From Helicobacter fennelliae (lineage in GTDB: Bacteria; Campylobacterota; Campylobacteria; Campylobacterales; Helicobacteraceae), in contig NZ_UGIB01000001.1 in the NCBI RefSeq assembly GCF_900451005.1, forward strand, positions 1,364,001 to 1,428,000: a stretch of DNA of 64,000 bases. Direction: 5' to 3'. Below, piece by piece: positions 51,243 to 61,615 of the stretch (its first letter is position 1; each line of letters opens with the position of its first letter). The notes below the pieces were generated by a model. The model searched no databases and had not been told where the DNA came from. It saw only the letters and a list, made by a program, of their open reading frames with translations. The translations under genes were made by a program, and so were the position numbers.

Positions 51243-51285
51243 GTCATTGCGAGCAAAATTTTCAAATTTTGCGTGGCAATCCATA
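51243..51285. repeat. Palindromic element with perfect inner hairpin
   Basis: GTCATTGCGAG is followed by the perfect hairpin GCAAAATTT/AAATTTTGC and GTGGCAATCC. It belongs to the GTCATTGCGAG family seen at 11041, 40215 and 40551-40697. Confidence 0.8.
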
Positions 51286-51533
51286 GAATCCACTTTTAGA
51301 TTCTAGATTCTAGGACAAAATACTTTGCCACTTTCGTTATGTTTTAGGTTTACTAAAGAATCCAGAATCCAAACTAAAATCTATTTTAGATTCTGTATTA
51401 GATTTTTTTCTGGATTCTTCGGTCGTGCATACGCACTCCTAAGACATGGCGACAAAGCTAGAATCTTATTGGCAATTTTTGAAGTATTTTTAAAGTATTT
51501 TTGAGTGATATAAGCGTGCTTAAAGTTGGCTAA

Positions 51534-52706
51534 TCAAGTCAGCGCAGAAGTTTGATATAAGCGCATAAGCTCTATATAAAAATCTTGCTCGTTTTTTTGC
51601 GTGAGGATTCCGTCATTTAAAGGCACGAGATCATAATAGAGCTTTTGGAGATTGCTGAAGCGATTGGGGTATAAAGAAGAGAGGATTATCGCTGAAATCT
51701 CTGGTCGCACTAAAATAGCCGGTGGCAAAAGCCCTAATTGATAAAATTCCAAAATAGATTCTGTGTTGTAATTGATTTGATGATGATGCCCATGCGAACA
51801 GGTGATATTGTTGATAAGCATTTTGCAGACATTGCAATACGCATAATTTGGCTTGATTTTGGTTTGGATTCCTTTGATTTCATCTAAAATAGAATGCGGT
51901 ATGTTTTTGTGATAAAACATTGATAAATTAGGCTGTGCCTCATTGGCGACGAAATGCGTGCAGCCATAATTTTTGGCGATGATTGCATGAAGGAGGATTT
52001 TGTTTTGGCTCATAAACAAATATGTATCATCAAGCGGAATAATACACACTCTCTCATTGATAAGAAAATGCTCCAAAGCAAAATCGAGGCATTTTCTTCG
52101 CAATTCATAATCAATAATCGTATCAGTGTATGGTTTGAGTAAAAAAATCACCACCAAATCAGAGGATTCAAGCTCATCTCGTATCAGCTTTTCGTATGCT
52201 CTATGAAAAACCGATCCATCAAGAATGATTGCTGTAATTTTTTTGGCTTGATACTGCTTGATTTTATCTTGGAGATTTTGTTTGGGCTTTTTGACATCAT
52301 CGCATTTGACTTTGTATTGACCATAGATAGCGTATTCACCGAGTCGATTCTGGATTTTTTGTATGGCTTGAGTTTGTGTGGTGCCTCCGCCGAGTTGTTT
52401 GATTCTGTCTTGTTTATTGATCGTAAATACTTCTTCAACCTGAATATATCCGACAATATGATTTTCTACGACAATATCAAGTATTTGGTTGGTTTGGGCT
52501 GATTGGATCACTTCTTGGTTTCTTTTTCCGGAGGGGTTTAGGACAAAAGGACTTGAGAAGTAAGTATCAGAATCTTTCATTGTCTGAAAAATCTGTTTAT
52601 TTGCAAGCCCCTTTGTGGGGTATAAAAGCCCCTCTTGGACTAATGCAAGCGAATACAGGGCTTCTTTGTCGATATGAAGTTGTTTATTTTTTGCGTAAGA
52701 TTCCAT
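51534..52706 (-). CDS. ATP-sulfurylase-like protein (Cj1609 type)
   Basis: The 390-residue protein resembles sulfate adenylyltransferase: an N-terminal PUA-like domain (KEALYSLALVQEGLLYPTKG) and a nucleotidyltransferase-like core with ILLHAIIAKNYGCTHFVANE. A Cys/His cluster CNVCKMLINNITCSHGHHH suggests zinc. The active-site QxRN and HxxH motifs are not obvious, so activity is uncertain. The order with the HP1021-like regulator and ispDF matches Cj1609-Cj1608-Cj1607 in C. jejuni. It overlaps the regulator gene by 23 bp. Confidence 0.65.
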   Translation of the reverse strand: MESYAKNKQLHIDKEALYSLALVQEGLLYPTKGLANKQIFQTMKDSDTYFSSPFVLNPSGKRNQEVIQSAQTNQILDIVVENHIVGYIQVEEVFTINKQDRIKQLGGGTTQTQAIQKIQNRLGEYAIYGQYKVKCDDVKKPKQNLQDKIKQYQAKKITAIILDGSVFHRAYEKLIRDELESSDLVVIFLLKPYTDTIIDYELRRKCLDFALEHFLINERVCIIPLDDTYLFMSQNKILLHAIIAKNYGCTHFVANEAQPNLSMFYHKNIPHSILDEIKGIQTKIKPNYAYCNVCKMLINNITCSHGHHHQINYNTESILEFYQLGLLPPAILVRPEISAIILSSLYPNRFSNLQKLYYDLVPLNDGILTQKNEQDFYIELMRLYQTSALT

Positions 52707-53568
52707 ATTTTTTTCTTTTTTCCCATAAGCTTTTTCTACTCATTCCTAATTTTCGCGCTAATTCAATATCAGGATAGCGATTTTCAAACTTCGTGATAAT
52801 GGTTTTGACATAATCTTTCACAGACATAATTTCTCCGCCTAACTCTTGAGTATTAGGAATATCAGAAATATCTATAACTTGAGGAAAAGAGATTTTGTCA
52901 GTGGAGATAAACGAGATGATGAGCGGATATTTGCTGGCTAATTCTAAGAATTCTTTTTTGTCTTGTTTTTTGAGATCTTCAAGATTGGTGATGTAGTAAA
53001 TTTTATTTTTTGGTGGCGGATTTTTAAATATATTTTTGTAATTTATGGATTTAAGCGTTACAAAATCAAGCAAGATGTTTTTTTCTTTGGCGTATTTCAT
53101 AGCATAAATATCTGCGCTTCGTTGAGATGTGCTTTGAATGATAAATGGCGGATTGTAGGGTAGGGGAGCTGGAATATTGAGCGCGTTTTGGACAAAGTCA
53201 AAATACGAATTAAAAAAATCAAGCGTTTTTTTGGTGAGGTGGTAATTATGATAATGCGTTATTTTTCTCACTAGCTCATCAATCATAAAAGGCTTTAGCA
53301 CATAATCCTTTGCCCCAGCCAAAATAGGCTTACTCACCGTATCATCGCTAATGTAAGAAATCATCATAATGATAATAGAATCTGAATGGTTTTTGATAAA
53401 CTGCTCGCAATATGCATCATATATATTTGATGAAATTAAAATAGTCTCATAATCCACTTGCTTATTTGGGATAGTTTGACTAATTGTGCATTCATATCCT
53501 ACATCACTTAATTTTCCTGCGATACTTTGTGCGAGATATGTTTCATTCTCTAGAATTAAAAGTTTCAT
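52684..53568 (-). CDS. HP1021-type atypical orphan response regulator
   Basis: The 294-residue protein has a degenerate receiver domain (residues 1-115) in which the phosphoacceptor position reads TILISSNIYD, without the usual Asp. The C-terminal FIS/NtrC-like helix-turn-helix reads PDIELARKLGMSRKSLWEKR. H. pylori HP1021 and C. jejuni Cj1608 share this layout and gene order. They bind oriC and act as redox-responsive global regulators without a partner kinase. The start overlaps ispDF by 26 bp. Confidence 0.85.
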   Translation of the reverse strand: MKLLILENETYLAQSIAGKLSDVGYECTISQTIPNKQVDYETILISSNIYDAYCEQFIKNHSDSIIIMMISYISDDTVSKPILAGAKDYVLKPFMIDELVRKITHYHNYHLTKKTLDFFNSYFDFVQNALNIPAPLPYNPPFIIQSTSQRSADIYAMKYAKEKNILLDFVTLKSINYKNIFKNPPPKNKIYYITNLEDLKKQDKKEFLELASKYPLIISFISTDKISFPQVIDISDIPNTQELGGEIMSVKDYVKTIITKFENRYPDIELARKLGMSRKSLWEKRKKYGILRKK

Positions 53569-54766
53569 TTATAATCTCCTTTAGATTGATAGTTTTTAGA
53601 CTTACGCTACTTAGGACACATACCCCTTCTTCTCGCCCTATAAAGCCAAGTTTTTCAGCTGTTGTGGCTTTGATATTTAGAGCAAAAAGAGGAATCTCCA
53701 AAATCTCACTCAAGCGAGATTGGATAGCTTTTTTGTAAGGTGAAATCTTTGGGGTTTGCGCGAGGATCGTTACATCAAGATTGAGGATTTTAAACCCGAC
53801 ACTTTTGGCAAAATCATAAATTTGCCTTAAAAGTATTGCAGAATCTGCATTTTTGAATGTCTCATCTGTATCAGGAAACCACTCGCCAATATCACCAGCT
53901 CCCATAGCCCCAAGGATAGAATCCGCGATACTATGGAGCAAAACATCACCATCACTATGAGCCTTGAATCCGACATCACTTTGGATCTCCACGCCACCAA
54001 GCATCATTTTTTTGCCTTTTTCAAAGCCATGTATATCAATACCATTACCCACATATACAAAAGAGTCATTATCAATAAAAGATTCTAATGCTTGTAAATC
54101 TTGCTTAAATGTGAGTTTGGCTAATTTTTCATTGCCTTGTATGTAGCCTACTTTTCCGCCTATTTTTGCGATAATCGAACTCTCATCAGTGCTTTGATAT
54201 GTATTTATGGCAAGTTTAAGGATTTGTGTTTTGGAGAGTTGGGGGGTTTGGATTCTTAGGAGTTTGTCTCGATTGATGTATTCTGTATCATAATAGATCG
54301 TATCTGCAATGCCTATGGTTGGTGCTATGCAGTCATATTGCTCTTGTATCATAAGAGAGAATAGGGCGTCAATGATTTCTTGTGAGACATTAAAACGCGC
54401 CACATCACTAACCAGCACATGTTCTGTTTGCACCTGTTCTAAGGCGTTGCGTAAGGATTCTTGACGCGTGATTCCGCCTTTGATTATCTGGTAATCGCAC
54501 ATTTTACACATATAGCGATAATCAGATTCTGAAGCGGTGATGATGATATGCTCAAATGGATACAATCGCGCGAGTTTATCAGCTACAAAAAGCCACAATG
54601 GTTTATTTTCTTTAAGACGCAACCATTGTTTTTTGATTTTGTGCTGCTTGGTTTTGATGTCTTGCCTAAAGCGAAGAGAATCCCCTGCTGCCATCAAAAC
54701 AAGTGTCGTTGGTAAAGTATGAATGTTTGGCAATGTATTGCTGTGATTTTTGGTTTGTTTGAGCAT
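53543..54766 (-). CDS. ispDF: Bifunctional IspD/IspF (MEP pathway)
   Basis: The 407-residue fusion carries two enzymes of isoprenoid synthesis. IspD (residues about 20-235) has LVLMAAGDSLRF and ISDVARFNV-like nucleotide and metal residues (HVLVSDVARFN). IspF (about 245-405) has GIDIHGFEKGKKMMLGG, HSDGDVLLHSIADSILGA and the FNADS-type region NADSAILLRQI. Fusion is usual in Campylobacterota (HP1020, Cj1607). It is the first gene of a three-gene minus-strand unit with the HP1021-like regulator. Confidence 0.93.
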   Translation of the reverse strand: MLKQTKNHSNTLPNIHTLPTTLVLMAAGDSLRFRQDIKTKQHKIKKQWLRLKENKPLWLFVADKLARLYPFEHIIITASESDYRYMCKMCDYQIIKGGITRQESLRNALEQVQTEHVLVSDVARFNVSQEIIDALFSLMIQEQYDCIAPTIGIADTIYYDTEYINRDKLLRIQTPQLSKTQILKLAINTYQSTDESSIIAKIGGKVGYIQGNEKLAKLTFKQDLQALESFIDNDSFVYVGNGIDIHGFEKGKKMMLGGVEIQSDVGFKAHSDGDVLLHSIADSILGAMGAGDIGEWFPDTDETFKNADSAILLRQIYDFAKSVGFKILNLDVTILAQTPKISPYKKAIQSRLSEILEIPLFALNIKATTAEKLGFIGREEGVCVLSSVSLKTINLKEIINETFNSRE

Positions 54767-54890
54767 ATTCTATCTACCAATTTTGCATAATTTTTTAGAG
54801 ATTATAAGATTTTTTTCTTAATTTTTAGACTAAATGCAAATCATTACACAAAATTACATCATTATGGAATAAAGAATGCTTTTTATTTGA

Positions 54891-55907
<1,017 letters not shown>

Positions 55908-55921
55908 ATTCTAGTAGAATC

Positions 55922-56653
55922 TTAACTTTTGCTATCAGGCTCGCTTGATTCAAGCAATGCTTGGTTTGCAAAACAAAAATGTGTAAAAATGAGAATCTGA
56001 AGCAATGGTGCAAAAAAATTAAACACAGGAATAAATCCCAAAGCATAAGCGGCAAAGGCAATTTGAAGTTTATTGTTTTTTTCTTGCATAAAATGTTCGT
56101 AATTTTGCTTGCCTAAAATCTCTGTGCCTACATCAAACAAAGTCGCCTTATAAAAAAATATAAAATGTGGTATTAACATCACGATTGCCCCGACAAATGG
56201 CATAAACAAAAAAGGGATACAAACCACAAGCCCCGCACAAAATAGCACAAACATCTTGAAAAATGCCTTCAGAGAATCAAACAAAGAGATGCCCTTGGGC
56301 TTGGGAAGAGTAGGGTAGTGCTTAGAATAAACATACCGAACAACAAGTGGCGTATAAAATAGCGAGACAAACATATTGCCAACGCACGCAAAAACCACCA
56401 CAAAAAACCCCAAAAACGCATACAAAATGACATAAATAGTGCCTTTCATAATGTTTGTTAAAAACGAATCGCTAATAAGAAGCTGATTTTGCCACGATAT
56501 TGGAAAAAACCGATTGATAAAGCCCAAAAGATTGTCTGAAAAATAAAACAATATCACCGCCCAAAACACAATTCCAAACACAACAGGTAAAACATTAAGT
56601 GCAATCATGGCAGGACTTAAAAAATCACGCCAACTTTTTTGAATAATAGACAT
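55922..56653 (-). CDS. EI24-domain integral membrane protein
   Basis: The 243-residue protein has five or six hydrophobic segments and motifs of the EI24/CysZ-like family: GFFVVVFACVGNMFVSLFYT, PFVGAIVMLIPHFIFFYKAT and AYALGFIPVFNFFAPLLQIL. CysZ relatives are sulfate permeases, but many EI24 proteins have no known substrate. AGGAG lies upstream of ATG. It is a single gene between pseB and the U32 peptidase. Confidence 0.75.
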   Translation of the reverse strand: MSIIQKSWRDFLSPAMIALNVLPVVFGIVFWAVILFYFSDNLLGFINRFFPISWQNQLLISDSFLTNIMKGTIYVILYAFLGFFVVVFACVGNMFVSLFYTPLVVRYVYSKHYPTLPKPKGISLFDSLKAFFKMFVLFCAGLVVCIPFLFMPFVGAIVMLIPHFIFFYKATLFDVGTEILGKQNYEHFMQEKNNKLQIAFAAYALGFIPVFNFFAPLLQILIFTHFCFANQALLESSEPDSKS

Positions 56654-56743
56654 TTTACTCCTCCGATTAGATTTTATTTTTACTTATGAAAACTATAATT
56701 TTCAAATTTTTATCCAAACTTTTTATCTGTGGTATCTCCTATT

Positions 56744-58048
56744 TTACGATTTAGATTCTAGTTTAGATTCTGATAAATACGGCAACTTCTCTCGCAAAAA
56801 ACTATAAGGAGGAAGCTTGCATGGAAGCATAATAAAATTTGTATTGCCACTATGGATAGATTCTACCTCTTTACCATTTTTAAGCAAAATCTTGTCAAAT
56901 CGCATAAAATATTTATCATTTTGCTTATAGATTTCTCCATTTTTGCCCTTGCATTCAGTAATGACAGAATCTAATGGTGCGACAATCTCTTTAGATTCTC
57001 CTATGCGTATGGTATGTCTGCATAATGCCCTCTCACCGCTTTCATCAACTTCAGCACTCACTTGATAATCGCCATCACTGATAGCACTTTTGTGGTTTTG
57101 TGTGTCAAGTCGCTCAAATGGACGACGCACAAGATAGCCATCTGTAAAGCCCCTATTTTTCAATGTATGAAGCTCTGCTTGGTAGTGTGCGCTATCGCAT
57201 TCTTTGCCTGCGTAGTAGTCATTAAGTGCATTTCTGTAAGTGCGCGCAGTGATCGCAGCATAATACACGCTCTTTGTGCGCCCTTCTATCTTGAGCGCAT
57301 CGACTGCACCAGAATCTAAAATCTCTTTGATATGGCTTGCGAGATTGAGATCTTTTGCATTAAAAATATGCGTGCCTACACCCTCTTCTTCTTCAAGCCG
57401 CAACATCACGCCATTATCGGGATTTCTCACATAATATTCATAATCAAATCGGCAGTCATTCGCACAGCTTCCGCGATTTGGCACGCGCCCATTTTGGAGG
57501 CTTGAGATAAGGCAACGTCCAGAAAACGCAAAACACATACTTCCATGCACAAAAATTTCAATCTCTAAATTTGGCAAAGCTTTTTTTATCTCTACTGCGT
57601 CTTTGAGGCTAAGCTCACGCGCTGCGACTATGCGCTTCACGCCCATTTCATAAAACACTTCCGCATCAAGAATATTTAACACATTTGCTTGCGTGGAGAG
57701 GTGGATAGGAATGTGCGGGGCGATTTTTTTGGCAAGCCTTACGACACCCGGAGCTGCCACGATAAAAGCATCAGGATTAAGCTCTGCCATTTTGGCGATG
57801 TGGGATTCTAGAAGCTTGAGTTGATTATTAAAAGGAAAGCCATTAATCGTTACATAAATTTTTTTACCTAAAGAATGCGTGTATTCCACACCTTTTGCAA
57901 AGTCCTCATAGCTAAAATCCTTGCCCGCACGATTGCGTAATGAAAAATGGCTCACGCCTCCATACACAGCATCTGCGCCATAAGTAAGTGCTATGGTGAG
58001 TTTGTGTAGATTTCCTGCTGGAGAGAGGAGTTGGACTTTTTTTGTCAT
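56744..58048 (-). CDS. Peptidase U32 family protein (TrhP/PrtC type)
   Basis: The 434-residue protein has VQLLSPAGNLHKLTIALTYG at the N-terminus, the U32 signature EIEIFVHGSMCFAFSGRCLI, and Cys residues in NRGSCANDCRF that bind an Fe-S cluster in TrhP relatives. DALKIEGRTKSVYYAA follows. U32 members include TrhP (YegQ), which hydroxylates tRNA U34, and the H. pylori collagenase-annotated HP0169. It overlaps cheZ by 4 bp. Confidence 0.88.
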   Translation of the reverse strand: MTKKVQLLSPAGNLHKLTIALTYGADAVYGGVSHFSLRNRAGKDFSYEDFAKGVEYTHSLGKKIYVTINGFPFNNQLKLLESHIAKMAELNPDAFIVAAPGVVRLAKKIAPHIPIHLSTQANVLNILDAEVFYEMGVKRIVAARELSLKDAVEIKKALPNLEIEIFVHGSMCFAFSGRCLISSLQNGRVPNRGSCANDCRFDYEYYVRNPDNGVMLRLEEEEGVGTHIFNAKDLNLASHIKEILDSGAVDALKIEGRTKSVYYAAITARTYRNALNDYYAGKECDSAHYQAELHTLKNRGFTDGYLVRRPFERLDTQNHKSAISDGDYQVSAEVDESGERALCRHTIRIGESKEIVAPLDSVITECKGKNGEIYKQNDKYFMRFDKILLKNGKEVESIHSGNTNFIMLPCKLPPYSFLREKLPYLSESKLESKS

Positions 58049-58764
58049 TTTTGCCCAAAAGAAGCGATGAGATTTTCTATCTCTTCAGAATTTGCCATAT
58101 TGTCGTTTTTGTCGCCGGGGATAAATACAGCTGAAGCCACGCGTTTCGTGTCATCGATTTTGCTTTCAAAAAGAGAGTTCATATATTGTGAGAGCGCGCG
58201 CATTACATTGATTACGCGTTCAATTCTCTGTCGGTTAATATCTTGAAACTGCATTATATCCATAGCTTGCATTGTCGCATCTAGGCAAGCTTGGGCATTG
58301 TTTATGATATTTGTTACAGAATCTTTTGCTTGAGTGGTGGAGCTAAGCGATTTTTGAAAGGTCTGAATGTGCGGAAAACTTTCGCATAATTTCTGAAACA
58401 TACTTTCTTGATCTTTGAGGTATTTTTCTATGTTTTTTGCAAGCTTAATTATGTCATTCGAATGAGAATCCACAATATCAAGCTGGTCAAACACCTCCCC
58501 TGCTTTGACTTCTGTATCTCTTGTTACATCATCAAGTTGATGCACAACCTTGTGTTCTTTGTTTGGTGGCGGTGGCGGCCAATCCTTAGAGGCATCAACG
58601 CGAAAATTTTGAGGATCAAAATCCGCGGGCAATTCAATATTGCTATCATCTTTACTTTGGGCTACATTATCTTTGCCGTTATCTTTATTGTCGTCATTGT
58701 CTTGATGTGCATCGGATTGTTCTGATACACCATTCATAAGCGCATCTAGTTCTTCTTGCGTCAT
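58045..58764 (-). CDS. cheZ: CheZ-like chemotaxis phosphatase (remote Helicobacter type)
   Basis: The 239-residue protein starts MTQEELDALMNG and has an acidic, Pro-containing linker (to about residue 75, ending in a PPPPP run). A long coiled-coil hairpin follows with the CheZ active-site stretch MDIMQFQDINRQRIERVI (Asp and Gln of D-x3-Q). A CheY-binding tail ends ENLIASFGQK. The position between prfB and the U32 gene matches HP0170, the remote CheZ of H. pylori. It dephosphorylates CheY-P. AAGGAG precedes ATG. Confidence 0.85.
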   Translation of the reverse strand: MTQEELDALMNGVSEQSDAHQDNDDNKDNGKDNVAQSKDDSNIELPADFDPQNFRVDASKDWPPPPPNKEHKVVHQLDDVTRDTEVKAGEVFDQLDIVDSHSNDIIKLAKNIEKYLKDQESMFQKLCESFPHIQTFQKSLSSTTQAKDSVTNIINNAQACLDATMQAMDIMQFQDINRQRIERVINVMRALSQYMNSLFESKIDDTKRVASAVFIPGDKNDNMANSEEIENLIASFGQK

Positions 58765-58793
58765 AATGTATATCTCCTTGAATCTAAGCGTGA

Positions 58794-58799
58794 ATTATA
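58794..58799 (-). promoter_or_regulatory. Promoter -10 of cheZ
   Basis: TATAAT on the minus strand follows a run of eight T or A on either strand, with the start predicted about 25 nt before ATG 58764. Confidence 0.6.
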
Positions 58800-58831
58800 A
58801 CGATTTTTTTTCATTTTTTTGCTTAAGTTTT

Positions 58832-59932
58832 TTAGTTTATTGTATTTTGATAGACAAGCACATCTTCGATGATATTGTCTATATCGCCATCAAGTATAGC
58901 CTCAACATTGCTATATGCTTTGCTTGAGCGCAGATCCTTTACCTGCTGATAGGGTGCGAGCACATAGGAGCGGATCTGATGCCCCCAGCCAATCTCGCTC
59001 AAATCTTTAGAATCCACTTCGCCCTGCTGTTTAAGCCGCTCTAGCTCATAGAGCTTGCTTTGGAGCATTTTTAGCGCAGTGGCTTTGTTTTTGTGCTGAG
59101 AGCGGTCATTTTGGCACTGCACGACAATGCCGGTTGGCAAATGCGTGATTCTAATGGCAGATTCTGTTTTATTGACATGCTGTCCGCCCGCACCGCTGGC
59201 GCGATAGGTATCTATGCGGATGTCTTTATCCTCAATCTCTACTTGTATATCATCATCAAGCTCAGGGCTTACCTGCACGCTTGCAAAGCTTGTGTGGCGC
59301 TTAGCGTTTGAATCAAAGGGTGAGATTCTCACCAAGCGATGCACGCCATTTTCTACCTTTGCGTAGCCATAGGCATTCTCGCCCTTTATGAGAAACGCAG
59401 CACCCTTAATGCCCGCCTCCTCGCCATCTTGATAATCAAGCAGCTCGACTTTGAATCCCCGCCGCTCGCTCCAGCGCAGATACATACGATAGAGCATACT
59501 CGCCCAGTCCTGCGATTCTGTCCCGCCAGCGCCGGGCTGAATGGTGATAATCGCATTTGCGCCATCATGCTCGCCACTTAGCATTACGATAAGCTCTAGT
59601 TGCGTTACGCTATGTTCGAGCTGATGAGATTCTTGAAATAGCAACTCCAAAGTCGCATTATCTTCTTGACTAAGGGCTATTTCAAAAAGTTCAGAACAAT
59701 CTTTTAGATTCTGCTCTATTTTTCGATATTCTTCAAGCATTTTTAGCAGTATTGACTTTTTTTTGCTAGTCTCTCCAGCCTGCTTGGTATCTTCCCAAAA
59801 TCTCGGATCTTGCTCGAGTGCTTCTATCTCTTTGAGTTGCTGTTGTATGCTTTCAGGCTGAATGATTTTTTGTATATTTTCGCATTTATTTTGGAGATTT
59901 TTAAGCAATTCTCCATACTCATAAGAATCCAT
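58832..59932 (-). CDS. prfB: Peptide chain release factor 2
   Basis: The 366-residue factor releases peptides at UGA and UAA. The SPF recognition motif lies in [16 protein letters not shown] and the catalytic GGQ in [17 protein letters not shown]. The gene is one uninterrupted frame: the programmed +1 frameshift found in E. coli prfB is absent. AAGGA precedes ATG and a TATAAT lies 30 bp upstream. The order prfB-cheZ-U32 matches HP0171-HP0169. Confidence 0.96.
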   Translation of the reverse strand: MDSYEYGELLKNLQNKCENIQKIIQPESIQQQLKEIEALEQDPRFWEDTKQAGETSKKKSILLKMLEEYRKIEQNLKDCSELFEIALSQEDNATLELLFQESHQLEHSVTQLELIVMLSGEHDGANAIITIQPGAGGTESQDWASMLYRMYLRWSERRGFKVELLDYQDGEEAGIKGAAFLIKGENAYGYAKVENGVHRLVRISPFDSNAKRHTSFASVQVSPELDDDIQVEIEDKDIRIDTYRASGAGGQHVNKTESAIRITHLPTGIVVQCQNDRSQHKNKATALKMLQSKLYELERLKQQGEVDSKDLSEIGWGHQIRSYVLAPYQQVKDLRSSKAYSNVEAILDGDIDNIIEDVLVYQNTIN

Positions 59933-59961
59933 TTTTGTCCTTGTGATAAAAATAATGCGTA

Positions 59962-59967
59962 ATTATA
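59962..59967 (-). promoter_or_regulatory. Promoter -10 of prfB
   Basis: TATAAT on the minus strand with the start predicted near 59955, giving a leader of about 23 nt. Confidence 0.6.
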
Positions 59968-60035
59968 GAATAAAACCCCTTGATTATGGTTGAATAATTT
60001 TTGATGACTTTTTGGAGATGTCAGAGATGATAGTG

Positions 60036-60041
60036 TATAAT
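60036..60041 (+). promoter_or_regulatory. Promoter -10 of xerH
   Basis: TATAAT with the start predicted near 60048, about 36 nt before ATG 60084. It is divergent from the prfB promoter. Confidence 0.55.
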
Positions 60042-60083
60042 GCACGATAAAGTGTATGAGAAAAAGTTAGGAGCAATCTTAAA

Positions 60084-61163
60084 ATGACCTTTCCGCTAGA
60101 ATCACGCGATAATGTCGAGAAAAATTATCTTTTTTGGTTGATTAAATTTTTTGCATTCAAAATGACTACACTCTCTAATCGCCATATCCACAACCCAGAA
60201 TCACTCAATCAAAGCCTAATCCAAATCAAACAATCGCGCACTATGGAGGATATAAATTCCGCGCTCAAGCAAGCAAGAAATGTCGGTATGATAGGGATTA
60301 ATACTTATGCTACACCGCTTTTAAAGCTTGGAGGCTATATCAAAACTTCACGACTTATTAGCCTTAAAGAAATTGATGAGGAGTTTTTGAGCGAATTTAT
60401 CACTATCCACACTGCTAATCTCTCAAATGCTTCTAAGCGCAATTATCGTATCGCACTTATCGGGTTTTTTGGATTTATCGACAAAAACAATCGCAGTGAA
60501 AATGGAGAATCTTTTATTTTTAATATCCAGCTTAAATTTCTTTCAGGCACTCGTGGCAAAAGCGGGGTGAAACTGCCAACTTTCCTTAAAGAAAGCGAGC
60601 TTGAGCGGTTTTTGGGGGCGATAGATACAGCCCCGATGTCAAACCAGAATCAAGCGCGAGATAGGCTCATTGTCAAACTCATCGTTTATACGGGTATGCG
60701 GGTGAGTGAGGCGATCAATCTCACATATCCAAATATCATTCCAGAAAACGAAGTTTTTATGCTTAATATCCAAGGCAAAGGCGATAAATATCGAGTCGTG
60801 ATGATAAAAAAATCTCACATTCAAAATCTACTTAATGAATGGCTCTCACACCGCAATACAATTTTGCATATACAAAATAATCTCTTGTTTTGCAATAAAA
60901 ATGGCAAAGCGTTGAGTCAGCCTTATATCTATGGTATCGTAAAAAATATTTTGCGAAGTATTGGGATCAAAAAAGAAAAAATGGGCGCGCATATGTTGCG
61001 ACACTCTTTTGCCACCCTACTCTATCAAAAACACAAAGATTTGGTGCTCGTGCAAGAGGCATTAGGACATGCCGATCTCAATACAAGTAGAATCTATACG
61101 CATTTTGATACAAGTAAGCTTATGAAGGCTGCAAACTTAATGGACGATTTGCAAGATAAATAA
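60084..61163 (+). CDS. xerH: XerH tyrosine recombinase (chromosome dimer resolution)
   Basis: The 359-residue single-subunit Xer resolves chromosome dimers at difH. The N-terminal core-binding domain shares GINTYATPLLKLGGYI and NYRIALIGFFGFIDK with H. pylori XerH. The catalytic domain shows Arg in VYTGMRVSEAINL, HxxR in HMLRHSFATLLYQ, and the nucleophile Tyr in NTSRIYTHFD. The full start MTFPLE is supported by AGGAG 9 nt upstream and similarity to the H. pylori N-terminus. I looked for a difH-like inverted repeat beside the gene and did not find one. Confidence 0.92.
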   Translation: MTFPLESRDNVEKNYLFWLIKFFAFKMTTLSNRHIHNPESLNQSLIQIKQSRTMEDINSALKQARNVGMIGINTYATPLLKLGGYIKTSRLISLKEIDEEFLSEFITIHTANLSNASKRNYRIALIGFFGFIDKNNRSENGESFIFNIQLKFLSGTRGKSGVKLPTFLKESELERFLGAIDTAPMSNQNQARDRLIVKLIVYTGMRVSEAINLTYPNIIPENEVFMLNIQGKGDKYRVVMIKKSHIQNLLNEWLSHRNTILHIQNNLLFCNKNGKALSQPYIYGIVKNILRSIGIKKEKMGAHMLRHSFATLLYQKHKDLVLVQEALGHADLNTSRIYTHFDTSKLMKAANLMDDLQDK

Positions 61164-61327
61164 ATTTAGGTTCTATAAATATCAAGGAAGGAATTGCTTA
61201 AACGCAATTACGCATAATTTGATTTGCCAGCTTAAAGGGAGGGGCAAAAAGCCCCTATACGCTTACCGCTTGTATTTTACTTTGATTTTAAACCCAAAGA
61301 GTCTAAAATTTTAGGTATAATCTAAGC

Positions 61328-61405
61328 GTTGGGCGTTTATGCGTTTGGCTTCGCATAATAGCCCCCTTTTTACTGGATTTGCCCCCTATCTTTCTGATTG
61401 GGGGT
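61328..61405 (+). ncRNA. Candidate small RNA
   Basis: TATAAT (61316-61321) predicts a start near 61328. The transcript would contain the perfect 7-bp hairpin TTATGCG/CGCATAA, a single-stranded CCCCCTTTTT stretch, and a 9-bp stem CCCCCTATC/GATTGGGGG with one mismatch. No ribosome binding site or ORF. Purely structural evidence. Confidence 0.3.
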
Positions 61406-61562
61406 GATTAATTATAGCATAGATTCTCTGCGACTCCCTACTGCATTTACTTTCAGCCCATACTAACTGTTAAAGCTATATAAAAATTAAATCAAGATTA
61501 AAAATAATAAAAATTGCATTGATGAATATTTAACACAAGCTTTGGAGGAGATGATAAATAAC

Positions 61563-61581
61563 CCCCTAGAATCTAAGGGGT
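61563..61581 (-). terminator. Terminator of the outer-membrane-protein pseudogene
   Basis: On the minus strand CCCCTTAGA pairs with TCTAGGGGG (one mismatch) and is followed by TTATTT. It lies 35 bp past the remnant stop codon. Confidence 0.5.
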
Positions 61582-61615
61582 GAGAAAAAGATTTAAATTG
61601 TGATTAATAAGCTTT

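Larger units (their letters stand above)
61164..61615. other. Intergenic region after xerH with several hairpins
   Basis: About 450 bp without a gene. Hairpins are AATTGC/GCAATT (61192-61209), AGGGGC/GCCCCT (61240-61256, no T-tract), TTATGCG/CGCATAA (61337-61358) and a CCCCC/GGGGG stem (61382-61404). A perfect TATAAT at 61316 may drive a small RNA (separate entry). Confidence 0.55.

Noticed and set aside
51104-51286. 60-codon ORF starting MNFNITLFCVFACLK
   Set aside because: It lies within structured repeat copy 2. The matching frame in copy 1 diverges and in copy 3 stops after two codons, so it is not a conserved gene.
58832-59932. Programmed frameshift in prfB
   Set aside because: The gene is one continuous frame with no in-frame UGA, so no frameshift is needed.
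61240-61256. AGGGGC/GCCCCT hairpin as xerH terminator
   Set aside because: The stem is good but no T-tract follows (ATACGC), so I list it only as a hairpin.
59933-61330. difH recombination site near xerH
   Set aside because: I looked for a long AT-rich inverted repeat of the Xer type on both sides of the gene and found none convincing. It may lie elsewhere.
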